DNA of 45,181 nucleotides, from the NCBI RefSeq assembly GCF_001263355.1, contig NZ_LGYO01000039.1, forward strand, positions 1 to 45,181, given 5' to 3'. The notes under the pieces were generated by a model, which was not told the DNA's origin, did not search any database, and was given only the letters and a program-made list of their open reading frames with translations. Each line of letters starts with the position of its first letter. The stretch's first letter is position 1. Origin of the DNA: Acetobacterium bakii. Lineage in GTDB: Bacteria > Bacillota > Clostridia > Eubacteriales > Eubacteriaceae. Below are positions 25,026 to 33,731 of this stretch, one piece after another. Made by a program: the position numbers and the translations under genes.

Positions 25026-26198
25026 ATGGATTATGCACAGGAGTCATTAAAACTACACTATCAATGGAAGGGCAAACTGGAAGTCAGCTCAAAGGTTTCA
25101 GTTAGCAATAAGGATGATTTATCCCTGGCTTACACCCCGGGGGTAGCACAGCCTTGTTTAGAAATTCAGAAGGATATCAGTAAAAGTTATGAATTAACCG
25201 GACGCTGGAATACCGTTGCTGTTATCAGTGATGGAACTGCGGTTCTGGGACTGGGAGACATCGGCCCTGAAGCCAGTATGCCGGTTATGGAAGGAAAATG
25301 TGTTTTATTCAAGGAATTTGGGGATGTGGATGCAATACCCCTATGTATCCGTTCCAAAGACGTTGATGAAATTGTACAAGTTGTCAGCCTTTTAGCAGGA
25401 AGCTTCGGCGGTGTTAACCTTGAAGATATTGCAGCACCCCGATGCTTTGAAATAGAGAAAAGACTCAAAGAAATTTGTGACATTCCAATATTTCATGATG
25501 ACCAGCACGGAACGGCCGTTGTTACCTTGGCGGCGGTGTTAAATGCTGCAAAATTAACGGGAAAAGACATCAAGACCATGAAAGTGATTATGAATGGAGC
25601 CGGTTCAGCTGGGATTGCCATTGCAAAACTTCTTTTAAAGGTTGGTCTGGAAAACATCACCATGTGTGATAGAAAAGGTGCTATCTACGTCGGTCAGGAA
25701 GGGATTACCCAGGACAAGCAGGAGATTGCATTAATTACAAACAAAGAAAGAGTAAAAGGGAGTCTTGCTGATGTGATGAAGGATGCGGATGTGTTTATCG
25801 GCGTTTCCGCACCCAATACAGTAACCGAAGAAATGGTTGCTTCCATGAAAAAAGATCCCATTTTATTTCCAATGGCGAATCCCACACCTGAAATTATGCC
25901 GGATCTCGCCTTAAAGGCCGGTGCTGCAGTTGTTGGCACCGGACGCAGTGATTTTGCAAACCAAATCAATAATGTTTTGGCCTTTCCTGGAATTTTCAGA
26001 GGTGCATTGGATGTAAGAGCCAGTGATATCAATGACGCCATGAAAATTGCGGCAGCCTATGCCATTGCAGGATTGGTAACTGAGGAAGAATTAAAAGCAG
26101 ATTATATTATTCCAAATGCATTTGATCCTCGTATTAAAGACGCAGTGGCCAATGCAGTAGCAAAGGCTGCCAAAGATAGCGGCGTTAGCCGCATCTAG
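25026..26198 (+). CDS. NAD(P)-dependent malic enzyme
   Basis: The 390-residue short bacterial malic enzyme oxidatively decarboxylates L-malate to pyruvate and CO2, or runs in reverse. Visible motifs are YTPGVAQPC (about 37-45), the metal-binding block FHDDQHGTA (about 155-163), the NAD-binding NGAGSAGIA (about 190-198) and the C-terminal ANPTPEI and GRSDF...NNVLAFPGIFRGAL. RBS AGAGAGG. It is 45 bp after the kinase gene and 17 bp before the LarA-type gene. The pairing with a 2-hydroxyacid racemase suggests that malate, perhaps the D-form, is an intermediate. Confidence 0.93.
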   Translation: MDYAQESLKLHYQWKGKLEVSSKVSVSNKDDLSLAYTPGVAQPCLEIQKDISKSYELTGRWNTVAVISDGTAVLGLGDIGPEASMPVMEGKCVLFKEFGDVDAIPLCIRSKDVDEIVQVVSLLAGSFGGVNLEDIAAPRCFEIEKRLKEICDIPIFHDDQHGTAVVTLAAVLNAAKLTGKDIKTMKVIMNGAGSAGIAIAKLLLKVGLENITMCDRKGAIYVGQEGITQDKQEIALITNKERVKGSLADVMKDADVFIGVSAPNTVTEEMVASMKKDPILFPMANPTPEIMPDLALKAGAAVVGTGRSDFANQINNVLAFPGIFRGALDVRASDINDAMKIAAAYAIAGLVTEEELKADYIIPNAFDPRIKDAVANAVAKAAKDSGVSRI

Positions 26199-26215
26199 CA
26201 GACTGGAGTAATCTG

Positions 26216-27466
26216 ATGAAAATAGAAATTGTAATTGGAAAAGAAAAACAGGAAGTTAACATTCCAGATAAAAATTTATTAGGGATACTCAAGTCAAATT
26301 CAATTGAGAAATCCCTAGTGGGTAGTGAGGCGGTCAGCTATGCCCTTAATAATCCAATTGGAACCCCACGATTAAAGGACATTATTAAAAAGGGCGAAAA
26401 AATTGTAATCATTACCAGCGATATCACGCGCCCGTTACCTTCATATATTGTATTACCTGGAATTTTGAAAGAACTAAAAGAGAAATGTGTTAGAAGTGAA
26501 GATATTACCATAGTCTTTGCTCTGGGCAGTCACCGAAAACACACGGCGGAAGAAATGAAAAAATTAGTGGGCGATCATATTTATTCCACAATCAAGTGTG
26601 TGGATGGTGATTCAAAAGATTTTGTGCACATGGGAAAAACCAGGCTCGGAACTCCGGTAGATATTACTCGAATTGTGGCAGAGGCAGATCGGCGGATTTG
26701 TCTGGGAAATATCGAATACCATTATTTTGCGGGTTACAGTGGCGGCGCCAAGGCCATAATGCCAGGAGTTTCCACACGAGAAGCCATCCAAATGAATCAC
26801 AGCTGCATGGTGGACCCACTGGCTGTGGCAGGAAAGATCGATAATAATCCGGTAAGAATGGATTTGGAAGAAGCCATTGAGCATTGTCCTATCGATTTTA
26901 TTGTCAATGTGGTTTTGGATGAGAAGAAGAACGTGATCCATGCTGTGGCAGGACACTATATTGAAGCACACCGAGAGGGCTGTAAATTTCTTGATAGAAT
27001 TTACAGCAAGAAAATTGAAGAATTAGCTGATATTGTCATTGTTTCTCAAGGCGGTGCTCCAAAAGATCTGAATCTTTACCAAACACAGAAGGCGCTTGAT
27101 AACGCCAAGCATGCAGTCCGCAAGGGGGGCATTATTATTCTGGTTGGTTCCTGTGAAGAAGGCTTCGGTGAAAAGACCTTTGAAAAATGGCTAAGAGCAG
27201 CGCCGGATTCTCAGTCACTGATTGAAAGAATCAAAAATGATTTTCAACTCGGCGGACATAAAGCGGCAGCTATCGCAATGGTTTTAGAAAAAAGTGATAT
27301 TTACTTTGTTTCGAAAATGGAACCGGAACTTGTGAAATCCATTTTTATGAAGCCTTATCCATCGGTACAGGAAGCTTTACGATCAGCCTTTGATAATCTT
27401 GGCTATGATTCTAAAGTTCTGGTCATGCCATTTGGCGGTTCAACCCTGCCGGTTCTAAGTAAATAA
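26216..27466 (+). CDS. LarA-family 2-hydroxyacid racemase (nickel-pincer enzyme)
   Basis: The protein has 416 residues and is LarA-like (DUF2088 N-terminal domain). The residues known in lactate racemase are present: D69 and R72 in SDITRP, H106 and H109 in GSHRKH, H169, the cofactor-attaching lysine K179 in YSGGAKA, and H195 in MNHS. Later the block SQGGAPKDLNLYQ occurs. LarA homologues racemise lactate, malate, phenyllactate and other 2-hydroxyacids. The 17-bp distance to the malic enzyme makes malate racemisation the best guess (inference). The pincer cofactor needs LarB, LarC and LarE, which are not in this window. A hairpin at 27486-27511 follows. Confidence 0.87.
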   Translation: MKIEIVIGKEKQEVNIPDKNLLGILKSNSIEKSLVGSEAVSYALNNPIGTPRLKDIIKKGEKIVIITSDITRPLPSYIVLPGILKELKEKCVRSEDITIVFALGSHRKHTAEEMKKLVGDHIYSTIKCVDGDSKDFVHMGKTRLGTPVDITRIVAEADRRICLGNIEYHYFAGYSGGAKAIMPGVSTREAIQMNHSCMVDPLAVAGKIDNNPVRMDLEEAIEHCPIDFIVNVVLDEKKNVIHAVAGHYIEAHREGCKFLDRIYSKKIEELADIVIVSQGGAPKDLNLYQTQKALDNAKHAVRKGGIIILVGSCEEGFGEKTFEKWLRAAPDSQSLIERIKNDFQLGGHKAAAIAMVLEKSDIYFVSKMEPELVKSIFMKPYPSVQEALRSAFDNLGYDSKVLVMPFGGSTLPVLSK

Positions 27467-27485
27467 TTTTTGTAATTCAAGAAAA

Positions 27486-27511
27486 GCTGACTCCCATTAA
27501 ATGGAGTCAGC
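27486..27511 (+). terminator. hairpin after the racemase gene, possibly a weak terminator
   Basis: The stem GCTGACTCC / GGAGTCAGC (27486-27494 with 27503-27511) has a short AT loop. There is no clear T tract, so it may attenuate transcription or stabilise RNA and need not fully terminate between the catabolic and cofactor genes. Confidence 0.5.
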
Positions 27512-27533
27512 AATCTTTAAATGAGGTGATTGA

Positions 27534-28457
27534 ATGAAGGCAGCAAATGTAGGCGTCGTGATTTTAGCAGCAGGCATGTCATCGCGCATGGGCGAGTTTA
27601 AACCGATATTGCCAATCGGAAAGCTTACTATAATTGAACGGATCATATTAACATTTCAGAATGCCGGAATAAGAAATATTGTGTTGGTAACCGGCAATAA
27701 AGCCAGAATTATTGAAGAACAGGTGAATCAAATGGGCGTTATCTGTGTTCATAATAAAGATTTTGCAACGACCCAGATGTTTGATTCCGCAAAAATCGGC
27801 TTGAAATATTTAGAGAAAAAATGTAAAAGGATTTTAATCACACCCATTGATATTCCATTATTTACCTGTGAAACAGTGAAAAAGATCATAAAAACAGATG
27901 GTGTTTTCGTGAGTCCCATACATAAAGGAATCAAAGGACATCCGCTAATGATTAACACCCAAGTCATACCCAGGATCTTGGAATATACGGGCAATCGCGG
28001 ATTAATGGGAGCTGTTGAGAGTTGTAACTTTGAACATATCAATGTGGAAGTTGAAGATGAAGGTATTTTAATTGATGTGGATACAAAAGACGATTTCAAT
28101 AAATTATTAGATTTATATTATAAAAGAAAGTTAAAACCCAAAGTACGCGTATCAATCGAAAATCAAGAATCGTTTTTCGGAATGGGCACGGCTCAGTTGC
28201 TGCAACTCATCAATACAAATGAATCGGTTAAAAATGCCTGCATTCAAATGAATCTTTCCTATAGTAAGGGTTGGAAAATGATTAATCAGGTTGAAGAACA
28301 GCTGGGGTACACCATCGTTCATCGAAAAAGAGGCGGCAGCAATGGTGGTAAAACCATCCTAACATTAGAAGGTATTGAATTTTTAGAAAAATACGAAAAA
28401 TTTGAAAGTGAATCAAAGGATAAAGTGGATCAGATATTTGAAAAATATTTTTTTTAA
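27534..28457 (+). CDS. MocA-like NTP transferase fused to a ModE-type winged-helix domain
   Basis: The protein has 307 residues. The N-terminal nucleotidyltransferase domain (about 1-195) has the signature LAAGMSSRMG (about 11-20) followed by KPILP, as in MocA/YgfJ enzymes. These attach CMP to molybdopterin to form the cytosine-dinucleotide cofactor of xanthine-dehydrogenase-family enzymes. The C-terminal part (about 200-307) resembles the ModE/LysR-type DNA-binding domain (SYSKGWKMINQVEEQLGY, RKRGGSNGGKT, LTLEGIEFL). The same chain may thus make the cofactor and regulate genes. RBS GAGGTGAT. It opens the cofactor-maturation section of the island. Confidence 0.88.
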   Translation: MKAANVGVVILAAGMSSRMGEFKPILPIGKLTIIERIILTFQNAGIRNIVLVTGNKARIIEEQVNQMGVICVHNKDFATTQMFDSAKIGLKYLEKKCKRILITPIDIPLFTCETVKKIIKTDGVFVSPIHKGIKGHPLMINTQVIPRILEYTGNRGLMGAVESCNFEHINVEVEDEGILIDVDTKDDFNKLLDLYYKRKLKPKVRVSIENQESFFGMGTAQLLQLINTNESVKNACIQMNLSYSKGWKMINQVEEQLGYTIVHRKRGGSNGGKTILTLEGIEFLEKYEKFESESKDKVDQIFEKYFF

Positions 28458-28590
28458 AAACGAATTGTTTTAGCAAAACATTCGAACCGCAATTTTAAAA
28501 GCAATTCAAAATAATTAACGAATAGCTGAAAACGTTTTATAAATACAGAATTATTTAATAAATGATTCGAGCTGAGGAGGTCACAAGTAG

Positions 28591-29427
28591 ATGAAAGCTG
28601 GTATTTTTGGAGCCGGACAAGGTGGAACTGCGTTAATGAACCTGATCGCGAGTGATTATGAAATTGTTACTTGTTTTGATAATAATCCTGCGAAATGGGG
28701 ATCACATCTTTCCGGTTTAGTGATCAGTAAGCCAGATCAAATAATGGATTTTAATCTGGATATCATTTGGACAGGAACATTAAATATGGATGCGGCCAGT
28801 GAAATAGAAAAGCAAATCAGAACCTTTGGTTTTGAAGGCAGCATCAAACATGCAAGTGATTTTAAAAATAAATATGATGTCAGGCTTGCAGAACTTCGGC
28901 TGATTGCAGAAGAAATTAAAAGAAGAAATATTGAGGGTGCCATTGCTGAATTAGGAGTCTATCAGGGAAAATTTGCCAGTGAGTTGAATCGAAATTTTAA
29001 AGAGCGTAAACTCTACCTTTTTGATACTTTCGAGGGCTTTCAGGCAGAAGATTTGAGAATCGAAAAGGGCTTGTCAAAAGCAAAAGAAGGCGATTTTTCT
29101 GATACCAGCGAGGAATATATACGCAAGAATCTGCCTTATCCGAAGCAGGCTATTATTTTAAAAGGCCGATTTCCAAAGACGATTCCCAGGGACGAAATTC
29201 TGTATGCCCTGGTCAATCTGGATGCTGACTTATATGAACCCACACTCCGCGGTTTAGAGTATTTTTATCCCCGTCTCAGCGCCGGTGGCGTGCTGTTAAT
29301 CCACGATTATAACAGTATGCAATTTCCCGGGGTAAAAAAAGCAGTCGATGAATATTTAAATGAGCAAAACTTATTTTTAATTCCTCTCTGCGATTTCCAC
29401 GGCACTGCTATTTTAATGAAACCATAA
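28591..29427 (+). CDS. TylF/MycF-type methyltransferase-like protein with N-terminal Rossmann-like part
   Basis: The protein has 278 residues. The first about 95 look like a small nucleotide-binding module (start GIFGAGQGG, then CFDNNPAKWG). The rest matches the TylF/macrocin O-methyltransferase family: AELGVYQGKFASEL (SAM loop, about 119-132), YLFDTFEGF, NLDADLYEPTLRGLEYFYP, GGVLLIHDYN and FPGVKKAVDEY. The DxDLY and HDYN motifs carry the metal and catalytic residues of that family. RBS GAGGAGG. Its position between Mo-cofactor genes suggests a role in cofactor or enzyme maturation, but I know of no proven function. Confidence 0.7.
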   Translation: MKAGIFGAGQGGTALMNLIASDYEIVTCFDNNPAKWGSHLSGLVISKPDQIMDFNLDIIWTGTLNMDAASEIEKQIRTFGFEGSIKHASDFKNKYDVRLAELRLIAEEIKRRNIEGAIAELGVYQGKFASELNRNFKERKLYLFDTFEGFQAEDLRIEKGLSKAKEGDFSDTSEEYIRKNLPYPKQAIILKGRFPKTIPRDEILYALVNLDADLYEPTLRGLEYFYPRLSAGGVLLIHDYNSMQFPGVKKAVDEYLNEQNLFLIPLCDFHGTAILMKP

Positions 29428-29443
29428 GAAATGAGAGTAGGAA

Positions 29444-30547
29444 ATGAGAAATATCTATTTAATCCGTCATTGCGAACCAAATTTTCCAGATGGACTAAAA
29501 TGCTGTCTTGGTAAATATGATTTGTCGCTGAGTGAAAAAGGAAAAATAGAAGCAAAAAAGCTTTCAAGATACTTTGATGAAAACAGAATATTAACATTAA
29601 TTTCAAGCCCGATGGCAAGAAGCCGTGAGACGGCGGATATAATTTCAAACGGGAAATACCCGATAGTTATTGCGGATGAACTTCAGGAAATTGACACAGG
29701 GCTATGGGATGGTTTACCATTTCCGGAAATCAAGAAAAAATATCCTGAATATTATGAACAGCGAGGGAAACATTTATCAACATTGCCGTTTCCCGGGGGA
29801 GAATCCTTTAATGACGTCTTAATGCGAACTGAACCGTGTTTAAAGGAACTGTTGGAGAAGCATGAAGGTGACCTGGCAATCGTAGCCCATGCCTGTGTAA
29901 ACCAAGGACTTCTAAGCAAGTGGTTAGGTTTAGAATTGGATAATGCCCAGGAAATTTCACAGGCCTATGGAAGCGTCAATCTAATAGAAGAAATAAATGG
30001 CACATTCAATGTAAAGTTTGCCGGGAAAAGAATTGAAATAATTCCCACATTAGAACAATGTGACGAAATGTTAAAAAAATTCAATGTATCGGAACAAATT
30101 ATTGCCCACTCCAGAAAAGTTATGGAACTAGCATTGGAATGGACAGATCAGTTAATCGTTAAAAATTTTGATTTGAATAGAAATTTAATCAAAGCAGCGT
30201 CGATGCTTCATGATATAGCCAGAGCAGAAAAGGATCATTCAAAAATAGGTGCTGACTGGATGAGCTCAGAAAGTTATTCTCTGGTTGCCAATGTGGTTGC
30301 TGTCCATCATCAGTTACCTTTATACGACGAAACTCATATCACCGAAAATGTCATTGTCTATTTGGCGGATAAAAAAGTGCAGGAGTGCCAATATGTGACC
30401 ATTGATGAACGATTTGAACAAAGCAGAAAAAAATGCAGGAGTTTAGTGGCTAAAGTAAAACACCGACAATCTTATTTTCAGGCAAAAAAAGTAGAAGAAA
30501 TGGTAGAAGAAGCAATAAATAATTCAGAATATGGAGAAAAACAATGA
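29444..30547 (+). CDS. histidine phosphatase - HD domain fusion protein
   Basis: The protein has 367 residues. The N-terminal histidine phosphatase (phosphoglycerate-mutase-like) domain (about 1-190) has the phosphohistidine motif LIRHC (H9) and the second basic block SSPMARSRETA. It also carries AHACVNQG, which takes the place of the usual GHG segment. The C-terminal HD domain (about 215-350) has H256-D257 in MLHDIA and further histidines (DHSKIG, VHHQ), typical of metal phosphohydrolases. Fusions like this occur next to Mo-hydroxylase accessory genes in other anaerobes, as far as I recall. A phosphate-removing step in cofactor assembly or repair is possible. The stop overlaps the next start by 4 bp, so the two are coupled. 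Confidence 0.83.
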   Translation: MRNIYLIRHCEPNFPDGLKCCLGKYDLSLSEKGKIEAKKLSRYFDENRILTLISSPMARSRETADIISNGKYPIVIADELQEIDTGLWDGLPFPEIKKKYPEYYEQRGKHLSTLPFPGGESFNDVLMRTEPCLKELLEKHEGDLAIVAHACVNQGLLSKWLGLELDNAQEISQAYGSVNLIEEINGTFNVKFAGKRIEIIPTLEQCDEMLKKFNVSEQIIAHSRKVMELALEWTDQLIVKNFDLNRNLIKAASMLHDIARAEKDHSKIGADWMSSESYSLVANVVAVHHQLPLYDETHITENVIVYLADKKVQECQYVTIDERFEQSRKKCRSLVAKVKHRQSYFQAKKVEEMVEEAINNSEYGEKQ

Positions 30548-31569
30548 GATTAATTGAAACAATAAATGCAGTTGGCAGTGTTCTTTGTCATGATATTACA
30601 CAAATCATTAAAGGCGTCACAAAAGATGCGGTATTTTCAAAGGGCCATACGGTGAGAGAAGAAGATATTTCGGTGTTGTTATCGGTTGGGAAAGAGCACC
30701 TGTATGTGTGGGAAAAGGAAGAAGGCATGCTCCATGAAAATGATGCAGCTGAGATTCTTTATGAACTGTGCAAGGGTGAGCATATGAAACCTTCTAAAAT
30801 AAAGGAAGGAAAAATCGAGCTGATTGCGACCTGTGATGGCGTGTTAAAAATCGATTCGGCAAAAATGAATAAGGTCAATGCCCTGGGCGAGATGATGATT
30901 GCCAGTCGGCATGGTAATTTTCCTGTAAAAGCAGGTGACCTTCTGGCCGGTACCCGGGTGATTCCGCTGGTGATTGAAGAAAGTAAAATGAATCGTGCAA
31001 AAGAAGTATGTGGGGAAGGATCGATTTTTGAAATTAAAAAATACGTGCACAAAAAAGTCGGCATTGTTACAACCGGTAGCGAAGTTTACCATGGGCGCAT
31101 AGAAGATACCTTTACTCCGGTCATCAAAGATAAACTGGCGGAATTTAATGTGGAAATCATTGGGCATATTGTTTCAAATGATGATCACGAGATGATTACC
31201 GAATCCATCATGACACTTTTGGAAAAAGGCGCAGATATGATTATCTGCACCGGCGGAATGAGTGTGGATCCCGATGACCGAACACCCCTTGCCATCAAAA
31301 ATACCGGCGCAAAAATGATTACTTACGGAGCACCTGTACTTCCCGGAGCCATGTTTTTACTGGCTTATTACAAAGGCAATATCCCGATTATCGGACTTCC
31401 GGGTTGCGTTATGTATGCAAAACGAACCATCTTTGACTTGGTATTGCCCCGAATCATGACGGATGAACGTCTTAGAATTCGAGATTTTACCATGTTGGGG
31501 CAGGGCGGACTCTGTCTGAACTGTGACCTTTGTACATTTCCAAACTGTGGTTTTGGAAAAGGTGTGTAA
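30544..31569 (+). CDS. molybdopterin-binding protein with four-cysteine C-terminal tail
   Basis: The 341-residue protein has a MoaB/MogA/MoeA-type molybdopterin-binding domain (about 173-315). The marks are GIVTTGSEV, ICTGGMSVDPDD and GLPGCVMYAKRT. The N-terminal half (about 1-170) is unlike the full MoeA arm domains. The C-terminus holds C324, C327, C330 and C335 (CX2CX2CX4C), a likely zinc or iron-sulfur site that ordinary MoeA lacks. It probably handles molybdopterin or molybdenum insertion for the island's Mo enzymes. It overlaps the HD-fusion gene by 4 bp and is followed closely by xdhC. Confidence 0.85.
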   Translation: MRLIETINAVGSVLCHDITQIIKGVTKDAVFSKGHTVREEDISVLLSVGKEHLYVWEKEEGMLHENDAAEILYELCKGEHMKPSKIKEGKIELIATCDGVLKIDSAKMNKVNALGEMMIASRHGNFPVKAGDLLAGTRVIPLVIEESKMNRAKEVCGEGSIFEIKKYVHKKVGIVTTGSEVYHGRIEDTFTPVIKDKLAEFNVEIIGHIVSNDDHEMITESIMTLLEKGADMIICTGGMSVDPDDRTPLAIKNTGAKMITYGAPVLPGAMFLLAYYKGNIPIIGLPGCVMYAKRTIFDLVLPRIMTDERLRIRDFTMLGQGGLCLNCDLCTFPNCGFGKGV

Positions 31570-31605
31570 ATAAGTGATAGCTAAAAATTGGATGGAGAAA
31601 ACAGT

Positions 31606-32637
31606 ATGAGCGGACTTTATGAGAAAATCAGCGAAAGCAATTCCAGTTATAAAAATATAATTGCTACCGTGGTGGAAGGTGAAAACTTCGGAGAAAAAGC
31701 GTTTATTTCAAAAGGTAGAATTATTTTTGAATCAAAAGTAGACGGCATTTTTGGAAATAATCTAATATCGATTTCTAAAGAAACCAAAACTGGAATGCTA
31801 TGCATTGGTGGAAATCGGATATTTTGTGAAATATTAGGCACTGAAAAGAAACTGGTTATTTGCGGTGGCGGCCACGTGGCCATACCCATAATAAAAATCG
31901 GTTTAATGGCAGATTACCATGTTACGGTTATTGAAGATCGGTTTTCATTTGCCAATAATGCCGCACGAGCCGGAGCAAATGAGGTTATCTGCGATCCTTT
32001 TGACCAGGGACTTGAAAAAATAAAAGGCGATAAGAACACATCTTTTGTGATAGTTACACGGGGGCATCGCTATGATCAGATTTGTCTGGAGAAAATCATA
32101 GAAAAAACAAATGCCTACATTGGAATGATTGGCAGTAAGCTTCGGGTCAAAAAAGTTTTAGACCAATTAGAAGAAAAAGGCATGGATGCAAAGTATCTGG
32201 AAAAAGTACATACACCAATTGGTTTAAAGATTAATGCTGAAACACCGGTGGAGATTGCCGTATCGATTATGGCGGAACTGATACAAGTGAAAAATCAGAA
32301 AAAAGAAAGCTGCGGTTATTCCAAAGAATTGATTAAAGCCATTAATAACAGCGAGGATAACCAACAAAAGAAAGTGCTGACAACGATTATCAGCAGAAAA
32401 GGTTCGGCACCCAGAGAAGTGGGAACAAAGATGTTGATTTTTCAAGATGGCCGGACGGTGGAAACCCTTGGCGGAGGCTGCGCCGAAGCAGAAATTAAAA
32501 GAAGTGCTTTTAGTATGATCAGCGAAAATACCGGGAAGTCTGAATTAATTTCAGTTGACATGACTGGAGTGGATGCAGAGGAAGATGGAATGGTTTGCGG
32601 TGGTCTTATCGAAGTATTTATGGAAATAATTGAATAA
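31606..32637 (+). CDS. XdhC-family Mo hydroxylase maturation protein
   Basis: The protein has 343 residues. The central Rossmann domain (about 80-215) contains VICGGGHVAIP and VTRGHRYDQ...GMIGSK, as in XdhC. The C-terminal part (about 245-340) carries the XdhC/CoxI block SRKGSAPREVGTKML...GGGCAEAEI. An N-terminal segment (about 1-75) looks like a degenerate version of the same CoxI domain, so the domain order differs from textbook XdhC. XdhC proteins bind and sulfurate the Mo cofactor before insertion into the large subunit. The ATG at 31606 is chosen because GGAG lies at 31594-31597. The alternative start is TTG 31588. Confidence 0.88.
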   Translation: MSGLYEKISESNSSYKNIIATVVEGENFGEKAFISKGRIIFESKVDGIFGNNLISISKETKTGMLCIGGNRIFCEILGTEKKLVICGGGHVAIPIIKIGLMADYHVTVIEDRFSFANNAARAGANEVICDPFDQGLEKIKGDKNTSFVIVTRGHRYDQICLEKIIEKTNAYIGMIGSKLRVKKVLDQLEEKGMDAKYLEKVHTPIGLKINAETPVEIAVSIMAELIQVKNQKKESCGYSKELIKAINNSEDNQQKKVLTTIISRKGSAPREVGTKMLIFQDGRTVETLGGGCAEAEIKRSAFSMISENTGKSELISVDMTGVDAEEDGMVCGGLIEVFMEIIE

Positions 32638-32696
32638 AATTTAAAAAATACAAAATCCCATAATTAAGTTAGGTTAAATGAAAGCTGGTGAGAAAT

Positions 32697-33656
32697 ATGC
32701 TGGATCAATATGGAAGAAAAATTGAATATATGCGAATCTCGGTTACCCAGAAATGCAATCTGAAGTGTATTTATTGTGATCCTGATGGTGAAAACTGCAA
32801 GGACAGCCAGGAGGAGAATCTGGCCCCGGAAGAGATCGAAAAGATTACCCGGGCCATGGTTAAAACAGGCATTAAAAAGATCCGCATTACCGGCGGGGAA
32901 CCTCTGGTGAGGAAGGATGTCTGCGAGATCATCAGCAGAATCTCTCGAATTGATGGCATCGAGGATATCTGCATGACCACCAACGGCGTTAATTTGCTTA
33001 AGATGGCAAGAAATTTAAATGTGGCAGGTCTTCATAGGCTTAACATCAGTCTGGATTCCCTGGACGAAGAAAAATTTAGATACATTACCGGCGGCGGCGA
33101 TTTCAAGAAGACCATGGAAGGAATTGATCTGGCATTGGAACTGGGTATGACCCCGGTGAAAATCAACACCGTTCTGATTAAAGGCATCAATGATAATGAA
33201 ATTGATGCGCTCATTGAACTAACCCGGAACAGACCAATTGAAGTTCGGTTTATAGAACTCATGCCCATGGGCAGCTTCGGTGAAAAGAATGCGGATAAGA
33301 TCATTCACAATGATGACGTCATCAATGCCCGACCAGGCCTTCAGTATCTGGAGCGTACAGATAAAGGATCGCCGGCAGTTTACTACCGGATGGAAGGATA
33401 TGTTGGAAAAATCGGATTTATCTCACCCATGACCCACCAGTTCTGCTCGGACTGTAACCGCATTCGGTTGACTTCTGACGGAAAGATACGGCCTTGTCTG
33501 GGAAATAACGGAGAAGCAGACATTAGAGATGCTCTTGGTCTTAAACCAGAAAACTTTGAAAAGATCATCAGACAAATCATTGCTGATAAACCAAGGGGAC
33601 ATCACTTCGGCGAGGCCTTTTCATCTTCGCGTAAAATGAATATGATTGGCGGCTGA
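32697..33656 (+). CDS. moaA: GTP 3',8-cyclase MoaA (radical SAM)
   Basis: The 319-residue protein catalyses the first step of molybdenum-cofactor synthesis, GTP to 3',8-cyclo-GTP. The radical SAM cluster motif is C20-x3-C24-x2-C27 (CNLKCIYC). The C-terminal second cluster is in FCSDCNRIRLTSDGKIRPCL. The protein ends in GG (MIGG), the conserved GTP-side tail needed for activity. The ATG at 32697 has GGTGAG just upstream; the frame also offers GTG 32688, with a poorer ribosome site. No moaC or moaE is in the window, so the rest of the pathway must be encoded elsewhere. Confidence 0.92.
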   Translation: MLDQYGRKIEYMRISVTQKCNLKCIYCDPDGENCKDSQEENLAPEEIEKITRAMVKTGIKKIRITGGEPLVRKDVCEIISRISRIDGIEDICMTTNGVNLLKMARNLNVAGLHRLNISLDSLDEEKFRYITGGGDFKKTMEGIDLALELGMTPVKINTVLIKGINDNEIDALIELTRNRPIEVRFIELMPMGSFGEKNADKIIHNDDVINARPGLQYLERTDKGSPAVYYRMEGYVGKIGFISPMTHQFCSDCNRIRLTSDGKIRPCLGNNGEADIRDALGLKPENFEKIIRQIIADKPRGHHFGEAFSSSRKMNMIGG

Positions 33657-33731
33657 TTTCATTTAATTGACGTAAAAGTATTGGGAAAACCGTTTTAAAC
33701 ATGAAATTTATGAAAGAATTGAGGAATAAGA

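Noticed and set aside
6318-33656. Uric-acid/purine degradation cluster (selenium-dependent XDH type)
   Set aside because: It lacks the dihydropyrimidinase-, carbamoyltransferase- and SsnA-like genes of that cluster, and the lyase is of another family from diaminopropionate ammonia-lyase.
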